A stretch of DNA of 52,545 bases, from contig JBBILO010000006.1 in the NCBI GenBank assembly GCA_037444855.1, positions 1 to 52,545 on the forward strand. The letters run 5' to 3'. The translations under genes were made by a program, and so were the position numbers. Shown piece by piece: positions 23,619 to 31,767 of the stretch. The DNA comes from JBBILO01 sp037444855 (lineage in GTDB: Bacteria > Patescibacteriota > Microgenomatia > UBA1406 > GWC2-37-13). A model generated the notes under the pieces. That model did not search any database and was not told the origin of the DNA. It saw only the letters and a program-made list of their open reading frames with translations. Numbering within the stretch: position 1 is the first letter of the stretch; every line of letters starts with the position of its first letter.

Positions 23619-24731
23619 TCACTTGTGCAGAGAATCAATAATTTGACGGTAAAGAGAATAAGTTTTCTCGGTCATTTTTTTAAAGCTAAACTTTTGGTGA
23701 ATTTTTGTATAATTAAATCTCTTTTTTTGAAGTAAAAAATTAGCAATCGTTTGTTTTATCGACAAGGAACTATAAGGGTTAAAAGAAAAGTATTGATCGC
23801 CCAATAATTCTTTAAAAACTGGAATATCGGAAGCGATTACTGGACAATTAAAATAACTGGCTTCAATTAATGGTAAGCCGAATCCTTCTGATGTTGATGG
23901 ATTAATTAATGCCTTGGCATTTTTGTAAAAAAAGATTAAATCACTTACTGAATTTGGTTTATAAAAAATAATCTTCTTATCTAACCTTTGTTCATTAATT
24001 TTTTTAACCAATATTCTCTTAAAATAATCATCAGGGCCAATTAATATTAATTTTCGATCTATATTTTTCAACTGCTTAAAAGCCTCTATCAATCTTTCTA
24101 AATTTTTATGGGGATAAAAATTTCCAACATATATGAAAAATGGATAAGAAAAAATTTTTCTCAATTTTTTGTTTTCGCAATTAGTAAAAAACTCGTAATT
24201 TACTCCCTCATAAATAGGGCAAATTTTATTTTTCAACCTTTCTCCAAAAATGTTAACAATTTCAGCTTTAACAGTTTTTGTTGGTGTAATAATTTTTTTA
24301 GAGTTAAAAATCAAATTTTTCAGGACAAGTTTATATCCTTGATGTTTGATCCAATAAAAAAAAAGTGGTTGGGTGGTTACTTGACCCGTTTTCTGTTTAA
24401 GCGGTGTTAAATCATGAATAGTGGCTATAAAAGGTTTTTTATAAAAGACTGGATGGCTAAAATAAGTAAAGTGCATTAGATCTAATTGATCAACAAATAG
24501 CTTTCGGGCAAAAAAAAGTTGCTCGGAAAAACTATGCCAATGAAAGTTAGTAGCAATTTTAATGAAATTTTTATTTTTAATCTGGACTTGATGATAGTCT
24601 TTTTTTAATAAATAAATATAAAAATACATCTCTCTTTCGCTTATTTCTTGTAAATAAAAAATTAAATTTCTTACATAAGTGCCGATTCCGGTCTGAAAAA
24701 TTAATCTTGCATCAATTCCAATTTTTATCAT
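23619..24731 (-). CDS. GT4 family glycosyltransferase
   Basis: This 370-residue GT-B enzyme starts MIKIGIDARLIFQTGIGTYV, the usual GT4 acceptor-domain start. The C-terminal domain has FIYVGNFYPHKNLERLIEAF and the nucleotide-sugar site STSEGFGLPLIEASYFNCPV. It belongs to the mannosyltransferase-like WbaZ/MtfB group by general pattern. It overlaps the GT2 gene by 4 bases and leads into the second GT4 gene. Confidence 0.92.
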   Translation of the reverse strand: MIKIGIDARLIFQTGIGTYVRNLIFYLQEISEREMYFYIYLLKKDYHQVQIKNKNFIKIATNFHWHSFSEQLFFARKLFVDQLDLMHFTYFSHPVFYKKPFIATIHDLTPLKQKTGQVTTQPLFFYWIKHQGYKLVLKNLIFNSKKIITPTKTVKAEIVNIFGERLKNKICPIYEGVNYEFFTNCENKKLRKIFSYPFFIYVGNFYPHKNLERLIEAFKQLKNIDRKLILIGPDDYFKRILVKKINEQRLDKKIIFYKPNSVSDLIFFYKNAKALINPSTSEGFGLPLIEASYFNCPVIASDIPVFKELLGDQYFSFNPYSSLSIKQTIANFLLQKKRFNYTKIHQKFSFKKMTEKTYSLYRQIIDSLHK

Positions 24732-25615
24732 ACTTTTCTAATTTGTGATACTAAATCAATACTGCTGTTTATAATCCTATTAATAAAAAACGGGTATTTT
24801 TTTGAATAATGTTTTTGGTAAAAGATTTTCATTGCTTCATAAAAATGTTTTTTGGTTTCTATTTTAATTCGATAATTTTTTTTGATTCTTAATCCAGAAA
24901 CCGACTTTAGATGAAAAACCTCCCATAAAGGATAATATATTATTTTCATATTTCTTTTTATTATTTGGTAGCATAACTCAACATCTTCACCATAAGCAAA
25001 ATAATCTTCATCAAATCCACCTATTTCTTTTATTAACCTTGCTCTTGTCAAAAAAAAAGCTCCCGAAATTACTTCCACTCCGTGAATTTCAGATAGAGGT
25101 AAAAACACTAAATGATACCTTCCAAAAAGCCTATTCAAGAGAGGAATTTGTTTAAAAATTTTTTCTAGCCCAGAAAAATAACAAAATGAACTCCAAATTG
25201 TTGGCATCCCTCTATGAGAAGCCATATCAATCATCTCTTTATCTAATAAAATTTTTACCGTTAAAGCTCCGATATCTTTTTTTAACTCCATAAAATTAAT
25301 TAAGTCATTAAAATTAAGATCATAAATAAAGACATCAGAATTTAAAAAAAGAAGATATTTACCTATCGAGTTATTAATCCCTAGATTATTTGCTCTTCCA
25401 AAACCAATATTTTGGGATAAAAAAATCGTTTTTAGATTAGGCCACTCCTTCTTTATCTCTTCTAACATTAATTTTGTTCCATCGCTAGAGTAATTATCGA
25501 TAACAATTATTTCATAATCAAGGGGGTATTTTTTGAAATTCGATTTTAACAGTAAAAGATTTTTTTTTAAAATAGTTTTAGTGTTGTAAGAGACAATAAT
25601 TAAAGAAAGTCTCAT
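24728..25615 (-). CDS. GT2 family glycosyltransferase
   Basis: About 295 residues from the ATG 25613-25615, which lies 13 bases after the rpsI stop; longer frames read back into S9. It has the GT-A start LSLIIVSYNTKTILKKNLLL, the DNYSSDGTKLMLEEI stretch, FLSQNIGFGRANNLG, the metal-site NSDVFIYD and GGFDEDYFAYGEDVELCYQI. This is the rhamnosyltransferase-like (WbbL/RfbF) GT2 group that adds sugars to lipid-linked glycans. It is the first glycan gene after the ribosomal cluster and shows no terminator before it. Confidence 0.92.
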   Translation of the reverse strand: MRLSLIIVSYNTKTILKKNLLLLKSNFKKYPLDYEIIVIDNYSSDGTKLMLEEIKKEWPNLKTIFLSQNIGFGRANNLGINNSIGKYLLFLNSDVFIYDLNFNDLINFMELKKDIGALTVKILLDKEMIDMASHRGMPTIWSSFCYFSGLEKIFKQIPLLNRLFGRYHLVFLPLSEIHGVEVISGAFFLTRARLIKEIGGFDEDYFAYGEDVELCYQIIKRNMKIIYYPLWEVFHLKSVSGLRIKKNYRIKIETKKHFYEAMKIFYQKHYSKKYPFFINRIINSSIDLVSQIRKV

Positions 25616-25628
25616 ACAATAATAATTT

Positions 25629-26084
25629 TTATCTCTTCGGTGATTGTTTTTTTCGCCGCGCCTTACCTCCAGTACCAACCTTTCTTCTTTCTTTTTCCCT
25701 GGGGTCTCTCGTTAGTAATCCATTTTTCCTTAAGATTTCTCTAAAACTTCCATCAACTAAAACTAAAGCCCTTGAGATTCCATGAACTATCGCGCCAAGT
25801 TGACTTTCTTTTCCTCCTCCCTTGACTAAAATTGAAATCGCAAATCTCTCTTTTTGGTTGGTGATTGATAATGGATACAAAATTCTTAATTGTTGATCTT
25901 TATGAGGAAAAATTTTTTCAAAAGGTTGAGAATTAATATAAATTTCTCCCTTTCCAATTTCTAAATCTTTTAAATTAACTTTCCCTTTTTCATTAGTGAC
26001 AATATAAAATCTCACACGAGCGGTTGCCTCTTTCCTTCTACCAACCGCTTCATAATATTTTATTTCCCTTTTTTCCTTTTTCAT
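25629..26084 (-). CDS. rpsI: 30S ribosomal protein S9
   Basis: A 151-residue S9 with YEAVGRRKEATARVRF at the N-terminus, IGKGEIYINSQPF, and the C-terminal basic tail ending QSPKR that reaches the P-site tRNA in the known structure. It is paired with rplM as usual (9-base gap). It ends the ribosomal part of the run; glycan genes follow on the same strand after 13 bases. Confidence 0.97.
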   Translation of the reverse strand: MKKEKREIKYYEAVGRRKEATARVRFYIVTNEKGKVNLKDLEIGKGEIYINSQPFEKIFPHKDQQLRILYPLSITNQKERFAISILVKGGGKESQLGAIVHGISRALVLVDGSFREILRKNGLLTRDPREKERRKVGTGGKARRKKQSPKR

Positions 26085-26093
26085 AATTAAAGT

Positions 26094-26540
26094 TTAAATT
26101 TTTATTAAGTTTTTATCAGTAAATGGATTTTTCTCGTCTTCAAAAATAAAAAGCCTTTTTAATCTTTCTTTTCTATGTTTATTTTTAGGTAACATTCCAG
26201 AAACGGCATGTCTGATTATTTCTTTAGGATTTTTGTTTAATAATTGATTAAAATTTAGCTTTTTTAATCCAGACGGGTAGCCCGAATAAAATGTATAAAT
26301 TTTTTTAACATTTTTTTTACCGGAAACTTTTATTTTTTTGGCATTGATTGCGATGACGTAATTACCATCATCAATATGAAAACTATGAGTTGGTTTTTCT
26401 TTGCCAATTAAATATTTAGTAACTAACGATACCACTCGACCAAGTATTTTTCCTTCTAAATCAATAAGATACCATTTCCTCTCCTCACTTTTCTTTGACT
26501 GATTTGTTTGTTTTGTTGGTTTGAGTTTGTTTTTTTTCAT
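26094..26540 (-). CDS. rplM: 50S ribosomal protein L13
   Basis: About 148 residues. ERKWYLIDLEGKILGRVVS is the L13 signature, followed by HIDDGNYVIAINAKKIKVSG and AVSGMLPKNKHRKERL. I start it at the ATG 26538-26540 (MKKNKLKP), because a longer frame only reads further into rplQ. Even so it overlaps the rplQ 3' end by 56 bases in a different frame, with the region rich in Lys/Gln/Thr codons in both frames. Confidence 0.95.
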   Translation of the reverse strand: MKKNKLKPTKQTNQSKKSEERKWYLIDLEGKILGRVVSLVTKYLIGKEKPTHSFHIDDGNYVIAINAKKIKVSGKKNVKKIYTFYSGYPSGLKKLNFNQLLNKNPKEIIRHAVSGMLPKNKHRKERLKRLFIFEDEKNPFTDKNLIKI

Positions 26541-26910
26541 TTTTCTCTTGACTACTAATAATGACCGGTTTTGCCCAAGATAAAACCAACATTTCCGCCC
26601 CATCAGATAATCTTTTCCCTATTTTCTTTATGGTAGTAAATCCTGTTTTTCTCTCTGAAAAAACAGGAACAACTTTATCGATGAGAAAGTCGGTGATTTT
26701 TTTATTGTTAGTATATTTTAAAATCAGCTCTCTTTTATTTTGTTTGGCTAGATTAACCAATCGATCCAGCTCAGCTTTTAAAGCTTTTCCTTTTTTAAGG
26801 GTTGTCTTTATTTTTCCCCTTTTTACAAAATTTATTATTAACTTTCTGACTAACATTCGATTAGCGTCTTTTCCTTGACTAAATTTATTTTTCTTTATCA
26901 GATGTTTCAT
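26485..26910 (-). CDS. rplQ: 50S ribosomal protein L17
   Basis: A 141-residue L17 with RMLVRKLIINFVKRGKIKTT and the lysine-rich LKKGKALKAELDRLVNLAK, both characteristic. It follows rpoA in the normal alpha-operon order. The C-terminus has a low-complexity Lys/Gln/Thr/Asn tail (about 20 residues) that lies in the 56-base overlap with rplM and may be an extension over the usual bacterial length. Confidence 0.95.
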   Translation of the reverse strand: MKHLIKKNKFSQGKDANRMLVRKLIINFVKRGKIKTTLKKGKALKAELDRLVNLAKQNKRELILKYTNNKKITDFLIDKVVPVFSERKTGFTTIKKIGKRLSDGAEMLVLSWAKPVIISSQEKNEKKQTQTNKTNKSVKEK

Positions 26911-26921
26911 ATTAAAAAAAA

Positions 26922-27848
26922 TTATTTTAATTCAACACCGATCTTTTTTAACTCAGCGTCAATTAACTTTAACGATTTAGCGCCAACACCTTTAGTTAAT
27001 TCAATTTTTCTTCTTCCGGCTTTAATCAAATCAGCCACCGTTTCAATATTTTCTTTGAGTAAAGCATTAATTACCCTTGAAGGAAAATTTAGCTCATCAA
27101 TAATTATATTTTCCAGATCTTTTAATTTCTTTTGCTCGCTTTCATCTTGTTGGATCACTTTATTTTTTTCTTCTTGTTCAGATTTTAATGAGAAAAAGTG
27201 AGTAAAATATTTACTCAATCCTTGACAAACTTCAAGTAAAGCTTCTTTAGGATTTTTACTCCCATCACTCCATATTTCTAAAATTAACCTTTCATAATTA
27301 TCTCTTTTTCCAATCCTTGTTGGCTCAACCCGAAAGTTTACCTTCTTGATTGGTGAGAAGAAAGCATCAACAGCAAGATATTGACCTTCTTTCTCTTCTC
27401 TCAGTTCCGCATCAGAAAAGCCGTATCCTAACCTAACTATTGCTTCAAATTGAAAATCAACTTGATCACCAGTGATTTCAAAAAGATAAAGATCTTTATT
27501 AACAACTTCAACCTCGCCTTGAATATCTTTTCCGAAAATTTTTCCGCTTTTTTTACTTTCAAAATAAATTTTATATGGACCGTCTCCCACGGTTTTAAAA
27601 CGAAGCTGTTTTAAATTTAAAATAATCTCTAAAATTGACTCTTTGACTCCTTTAATGGTCGTAAAAATATGATTTGCCTGGGAAAATTTGACATCCGTAA
27701 TCGCCGCTCCTTTAATTGAGGATAAGAGCGTTCTTCGTAAAATATTCCCCAAACTGTGACCGAAACTTATTGGTAATGGTTCAAAAATAAACCGTGCATA
27801 ATCATCAGTAAGCTTTTCTTCTTTAGTGATAAAATTAGGTTCAATCAT
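26922..27848 (-). CDS. rpoA: DNA-directed RNA polymerase subunit alpha
   Basis: A 308-residue RpoA with the N-terminal dimerisation/insert domain (ARFIFEPLPISFGHSLGNIL, LRRTLLSSIKGAAIT) and a C-terminal domain from about 243 ending in a helix-hairpin-helix-like region (INALLKENIETVADLI, GVGAKSLKLIDAEL). The C-terminal domain is the part that contacts UP elements and activators. It lies between rpsD and rplQ as in most bacteria. Confidence 0.97.
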   Translation of the reverse strand: MIEPNFITKEEKLTDDYARFIFEPLPISFGHSLGNILRRTLLSSIKGAAITDVKFSQANHIFTTIKGVKESILEIILNLKQLRFKTVGDGPYKIYFESKKSGKIFGKDIQGEVEVVNKDLYLFEITGDQVDFQFEAIVRLGYGFSDAELREEKEGQYLAVDAFFSPIKKVNFRVEPTRIGKRDNYERLILEIWSDGSKNPKEALLEVCQGLSKYFTHFFSLKSEQEEKNKVIQQDESEQKKLKDLENIIIDELNFPSRVINALLKENIETVADLIKAGRRKIELTKGVGAKSLKLIDAELKKIGVELK

Positions 27849-27881
27849 ATTAAAAAATACTAACTTTTAAATTGATTTAAA

Positions 27882-28499
27882 TTACCTGGAAAAAAATTCA
27901 ATCACAAGCCTTAAATTAATTAAATTCTCTATTTCCTTCGAATCTGGTTCAAAGACTACCTTTCCTTGATTACCTACCCTTTCTAGCCACTGAGGTATAA
28001 TTACTTCTCTATTTTCTAATAATTTAGAAATAACAGGATTTTTTAATATTTTCTCGTTAGAAAAACTAATAACATCATTAATTTTTACTTGATACGATGG
28101 AATCGAACAAACTTGATCATTAACTTTAATATGCCGATGGCTGACCAACTGTCTGGCAAAAGCGATAGTTGGTGCAAACCCCAATCGATAAACAACATTA
28201 TCTAACCTCCTCTGAAGAAGACGGGTTAAATATAAAGCGGTATTCCCTTTCTTCCTCGATGCTTCCTCAAAATATTTCTTTAATTGTCTATTATTGATAT
28301 TAAACAAAAATCTTAATTTTTGTTTTTCCTTTAATTGAAGACCATATTCAGTAATCTTTTTTCTTTTCAAACCATGTTGGCCGGGAGGAATATTTAATTT
28401 TTTTAACAATCGCATATGTGCTTTCGAACCTACGGTTTTCCAACCTAAATCAATACCTAGTTTTCTTGATATTTTTACTTTAGGTTCTAAGTATCTCAT
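27882..28499 (-). CDS. rpsD: 30S ribosomal protein S4
   Basis: A 205-residue S4 with the S4 RNA-binding domain at LQRRLDNVVYRLGFAPTIAF and ARQLVSHRHIKVNDQVC, and the N-terminal LNIPPGQHGLKRKKITEYG. The N-terminal four-Cys zinc motif seen in some S4 proteins is absent. It nucleates 30S assembly and in some bacteria represses the alpha operon; no such site is evident here. Confidence 0.97.
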   Translation of the reverse strand: MRYLEPKVKISRKLGIDLGWKTVGSKAHMRLLKKLNIPPGQHGLKRKKITEYGLQLKEKQKLRFLFNINNRQLKKYFEEASRKKGNTALYLTRLLQRRLDNVVYRLGFAPTIAFARQLVSHRHIKVNDQVCSIPSYQVKINDVISFSNEKILKNPVISKLLENREVIIPQWLERVGNQGKVVFEPDSKEIENLINLRLVIEFFSR

Positions 28500-28501
28500 A
28501 G

Positions 28502-28861
28502 TTAAACACGTCGAACTTTTGGTGGTCTTACCCCATTATGAGGAATTGGGGTGATGTCAATAATTCGTCCAATATTAAGATTTAAACTTTTAATGACTTT
28601 CAAAGCGGACTCCCGTCCTGGACCAATTCCTTTAACATAAACATCAACTATCTGAAGCTGAAAATCTTTAATTGCTTTTTTCAAAGTCATCTCAACAACG
28701 ACCATAGCTGCATAAGGAGTCGATTTTCTTGTTCCCGAGAATCCATACATTCCTGTTGAGCCCACTAACGCTGGTTGTCCTTTTTCATCGGTTATAGTAA
28801 TAATCGTGTTGTTAAAAGTTGCCACTAAATATATTCTTCCTTTTCTTAAATTTTTTTCCAT
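28502..28861 (-). CDS. rpsK: 30S ribosomal protein S11
   Basis: About 119 residues from the ATG 28859-28861, which has AAGGA spaced 6 bases upstream; an earlier in-frame ATG at 28885 lacks a site. Diagnostic stretches are GRIYLVATFNNTIITITDEK, GFSGTRKSTPYAAM and VKGIGPGRESALK, ending ITPIPHNGVRPPKVRRV. It lies between rpsM and rpsD. Confidence 0.95.
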   Translation of the reverse strand: MEKNLRKGRIYLVATFNNTIITITDEKGQPALVGSTGMYGFSGTRKSTPYAAMVVVEMTLKKAIKDFQLQIVDVYVKGIGPGRESALKVIKSLNLNIGRIIDITPIPHNGVRPPKVRRV

Positions 28862-28892
28862 TTTGTTTCCTTTTTTATTATTCATATATTAA

Positions 28893-29321
28893 TTATTTAT
28901 TTTTATTTTCTTGACTTTTAACTCCTTTGCTCTGCTCTATTTTTGCCCAAACCTCTTTCTTTAGAGCTCCGACAGTTTTTCTCTTTCCTCTTTTCGTTCT
29001 AGCGTTTGATCGTGTTCTTTGACCGCGAGCCGGCAAATTTCTCAGATGTCTTAACCCCCTATATGTTCCCAGTGTTTTCAAATTTTGAATATCTGCATTA
29101 ATTTTTTCTCTTAACCCTCCTTCGACAAGATAATTTTTCTCAATGATCGACGTAATTCTTTTTAACTCCTCTTCCGTCAAGTCTTTTGTTTTTTTCTTTG
29201 GGTCAACCTGCGCTTCATTCAGGATTTTTTTTGCTAACGAAAAACCAATACCATAAATCAATGTTAAACTGTACTCTAATTTTTTGTTATCTGGTAATGT
29301 CACACCAACGATTCTAACCAT
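28893..29321 (-). CDS. rpsM: 30S ribosomal protein S13
   Basis: A 142-residue S13 starting MVRIVGVTLPDNKKLEYSL, with the helix-hairpin-helix LIYGIGFSLAKKILNEAQV and the RGLRHLRNLPARGQRTRSNA RNA-binding region. Its AAGG ribosome-binding element lies inside the end of rpmJ. The C-terminus is longer than usual and Lys/Gln/Asn-rich. Confidence 0.97.
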   Translation of the reverse strand: MVRIVGVTLPDNKKLEYSLTLIYGIGFSLAKKILNEAQVDPKKKTKDLTEEELKRITSIIEKNYLVEGGLREKINADIQNLKTLGTYRGLRHLRNLPARGQRTRSNARTKRGKRKTVGALKKEVWAKIEQSKGVKSQENKNK

Positions 29322-29325
29322 ATTT

Positions 29326-29439
29326 TTAACCTTGCCTTTGCTTGTGCTTCGGATTAGAACAAATAATATAAAGTTTCCCTTTTCTTTTAACCTGTTTACA
29401 TTTTGGACAAATTTTTTTTATTGACGATCTAACGTGCAT
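29326..29439 (-). CDS. rpmJ: 50S ribosomal protein L36
   Basis: A 37-residue gene that is easily missed. It reads MHVRSSIKKICPKCKQVKR and continues with a Cys and His completing the zinc ribbon (CPKC...C...H), ending KHKQRQG. It is the zinc-binding (C+) type of L36. It lies between infA and rpsM in the normal order, 4 bases before rpsM. The second residue is His rather than the more usual Lys. Confidence 0.95.
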   Translation of the reverse strand: MHVRSSIKKICPKCKQVKRKGKLYIICSNPKHKQRQG

Positions 29440-29465
29440 AGTTAACAGTATTTTTTGTTTTTAAA

Positions 29466-29690
29466 TTATAAACGGTAAATTATCCTGCCTCTTTCCTGAT
29501 CATATGGGGAAAGCTCCACTTTAACTTTATCCCCAGGCAATATTTTGATAAAATTCCTTCTCATTTTTCCTGAGAGATAACATAAAATTACTTTCTCAGA
29601 ATTATTGATCTTCACTTTAAACATAGTATTCGGTAAATTTTCGATAATCTCTCCTTCAACATATATAAGCTTTTCTTTACTTCCTCTCAT
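29466..29690 (-). CDS. infA: translation initiation factor IF-1
   Basis: A 74-residue OB-fold protein: EKLIYVEGEIIENLPNTMF, FKVKINNSEKVILCYLSGKM and RIIYRL. IF-1 binds the 30S A site during initiation. It has a very close extended -10 upstream, so it can be transcribed separately from map, as a leaderless message. Confidence 0.96.
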   Translation of the reverse strand: MRGSKEKLIYVEGEIIENLPNTMFKVKINNSEKVILCYLSGKMRRNFIKILPGDKVKVELSPYDQERGRIIYRL

Positions 29691-29698
29691 AAGCTAAA

Positions 29699-29707
29699 AT
29701 TATATCA
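29699..29707 (-). promoter_or_regulatory. extended -10 promoter of infA (leaderless)
   Basis: Minus strand TGATATAAT ends 8 bases before the infA ATG (29688-29690). No clear -35 is seen, which is allowed for TGn promoters. It lies in the 20-base map-infA gap and would give infA-rpmJ-rpsM and downstream genes a second input. Confidence 0.6.
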
Positions 29708-29710
29708 TAT

Positions 29711-30460
29711 TTAAACTAATATTAACGGACTTCTTTTAGTAATAATAACTGTTGTTTCAAAACATGCTGATAAGCTTTTATCTTTTGTAATAATTGACCA
29801 ATGGTTATCTTTTTCGTAAGCAATCTGATCGCTGCCCATGGCATAAATCACCTCAATTGCTAAAGCCAGACCTTCACTTAATCTAAGAGTTTGGGTAATT
29901 GGTTTATCTAAAAAACCTGGGACTAACGGTTCTTCATGAAGTTTTTTCCCGATTCCATGACCAACTAAATAACGGTTAACAAAATAATTATTCTTCTTTA
30001 CTTCTTCTTCTATCGCTTGAGAAATATGACCTAAGTAATTTCCCACAATTGCTTTATCAATCGCCTTCTTTAAAGCTAGTCGGCCAACTTCTAAAAAATG
30101 CTCAATTTGCTGATCTTGTTTTTCAATAAGAAAGCTTTCAGCGTAATCAACGTGGTAACCCTGAAATTCTAAACCGATATCGATTGTTAATACATCACCT
30201 TTCACTAGTTTTCTTGAAGAAGGCGGGGTGTGAACTATTTGTTCATTTATTGGGGTGCAAATCACCCAATGATAATTTTTTACTCTCTTAAACGAAGGAT
30301 ATCCACCTTCTTTTAAAATTAGCTTTTCAGCTTTTTGGTTAATTTCATTTGTGGTAATTCCTGCTTTTAATAGTTTTTTTAATTCATTAACTACTTTTCT
30401 TAGTTTTCTTCCTGCCTCAATCATGATCATTATTTCCTCCGTTGTTTTATTACTAATCAT
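29711..30460 (-). CDS. map: type I methionine aminopeptidase
   Basis: A 249-residue Map removing N-terminal Met from nascent proteins. The metal ligands are visible in order: the first Asp in LTIDIGLEFQGYHVDYAESF (with the second Asp in VDYA), His in VGHGIGKKLHEEP, then Glu in LALAIEVIY and the last Glu near CFETTVIIT. The substrate His is in CTPINEQIVHTPP. It follows the adk fusion by one base. Confidence 0.95.
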   Translation of the reverse strand: MISNKTTEEIMIMIEAGRKLRKVVNELKKLLKAGITTNEINQKAEKLILKEGGYPSFKRVKNYHWVICTPINEQIVHTPPSSRKLVKGDVLTIDIGLEFQGYHVDYAESFLIEKQDQQIEHFLEVGRLALKKAIDKAIVGNYLGHISQAIEEEVKKNNYFVNRYLVGHGIGKKLHEEPLVPGFLDKPITQTLRLSEGLALAIEVIYAMGSDQIAYEKDNHWSIITKDKSLSACFETTVIITKRSPLILV

Positions 30461-30461
30461 C

Positions 30462-31589
30462 TTAAGAAAAATAAATAATCCGATAAACTTCTTCTAACTT
30501 ATCAAAAAACTCCTCCCTTGAAAAATTGTTTTTAATAAGATAATCACAAAAGGCGATTGTTGGAGCCATATTAAGATTTAAAAGTTCGTGCAAATCTCTC
30601 TCCTCCCCTACTAATTGAGAACGTTCTTGTCTTTTATTGATTCTTGCGTACCGAATGTCTTTATCGGCATAAATAGTCACTATCTTTATTTTTGCTCTGG
30701 AAAATTTCTCTTTAAGGTAAAGATATTCCTTAAAAGATCTTAAGCCATCGATAACCACAAATTTATTTTTTTCCAATGTCTTCTTAATCTTGTTTTCATT
30801 TAATATTGCTAGAGCTTCTTCTCCGTATTTTTTTCTAAGTTCTAGAGCAATCTTTTTATGATTGTCTATACTGTGAGTAAGATTATGTTGCTCAATATAA
30901 TCATTAATTATTTTTCCAAAAGAAATCACCGGCAAACCCTTTTTCTTAAAATATATTGCTGCTTCAGTCTTCCCTGCTCCTGGTAAACCAACCAGAGCGA
31001 TAATAATTTGCTTTTCCTGTTTCCAAGCAATAATTTTATCTTGTTTGATCTGTTTTCCTAAATTTTTTAAAATTTCCAAATTCACCTCTTCGATCAATTT
31101 TGTTCCATCAATTTCGATTAGCTTCTTTTTTTTTCGGTAATAATCAATAACCGGCAATGTATGTTTATAAAATAAATTAATTCTTTTTTTCATTGCCTTT
31201 AACGTCTCATCTTCTCTAGCATCATCATTTCGATATGCTAATCTCCATAAAGCTTCTTTCTCTGGAACATCAAGATATATGACTTTGTCAACATTATTTT
31301 TAAAGAGCTTCGCTTGTCTCAGTGTCCTTGGAAAACCATCAAGAATATACCCATTTTTATACTCAGGTCGAGACAAATATTCATTGACAATTTTTACTGT
31401 TTTTTCATCAGGAACGAGCAAACCAGCATTAATTGTTTCTTTAATATATCTTCCCAAGCGTGTTTTTTCTTTTGAAATCTGTCGAAAAATATGTCCAGTA
31501 GAAAGATATGGTAAATTTAATTGCCGTGATAAAAGATTTCCTTGAGTTGATTTCCCTGAACCTTGAATACCTAAAATAACTAATTTCAT
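30462..31589 (-). CDS. adk: adenylate kinase fused to a second P-loop kinase (UPF0200/dephospho-CoA-kinase-like)
   Basis: This 375-residue protein is in the usual adk position (secY-adk-map-infA) but is about twice normal size. Residues 1-185 are a short, LID-less adenylate kinase: GIQGSGKSTQGNLLSRQLNL, DGFPRTLRQAKLF and RNDDARED. From about residue 195 a second P-loop begins, ALVGLPGAGKTEAA, followed by GLPVISFGKIINDYIEQ, ELRKKYGEEALAIL and VVIDGLRSFKEYLYLKEKF. That pattern resembles the archaeal UPF0200 family. The Adk half balances AMP, ADP and ATP; the second activity is unknown. No stop or frameshift separates the halves. Confidence 0.9.
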   Translation of the reverse strand: MKLVILGIQGSGKSTQGNLLSRQLNLPYLSTGHIFRQISKEKTRLGRYIKETINAGLLVPDEKTVKIVNEYLSRPEYKNGYILDGFPRTLRQAKLFKNNVDKVIYLDVPEKEALWRLAYRNDDAREDETLKAMKKRINLFYKHTLPVIDYYRKKKKLIEIDGTKLIEEVNLEILKNLGKQIKQDKIIAWKQEKQIIIALVGLPGAGKTEAAIYFKKKGLPVISFGKIINDYIEQHNLTHSIDNHKKIALELRKKYGEEALAILNENKIKKTLEKNKFVVIDGLRSFKEYLYLKEKFSRAKIKIVTIYADKDIRYARINKRQERSQLVGEERDLHELLNLNMAPTIAFCDYLIKNNFSREEFFDKLEEVYRIIYFS

Positions 31590-31591
31590 GA

Positions 31592-31765
31592 TTAATCCAG
31601 TTTTTTTGACTCTTGATGTTCAATCCTTTTGCAACAAAAGGGGCAATACTTTTTAATTTTTAATGGTGACCGTTGACTAACTTTATTTTTGCTAGTAACA
31701 TAGTTTTGACTTTTGCATTGCGAACAAACCAAACCAATTATAATTCGTGATCCTTTCTTTGCCAT
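31592..31765 (-). CDS. rpmG: 50S ribosomal protein L33
   Basis: A 57-residue gene between secY and adk. It begins MAKKGSRIIIGLVCSQCKSQ and ends with KYCPFCCKRIEHQ, giving two CxxC pairs of the zinc-binding L33 type, with the NYVTSKNK stretch typical of L33. Its position is unusual: rpmG is normally with rpmB, or with secE and nusG. Confidence 0.93.
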   Translation of the reverse strand: MAKKGSRIIIGLVCSQCKSQNYVTSKNKVSQRSPLKIKKYCPFCCKRIEHQESKKLD

Positions 31766-31767
31766 AA

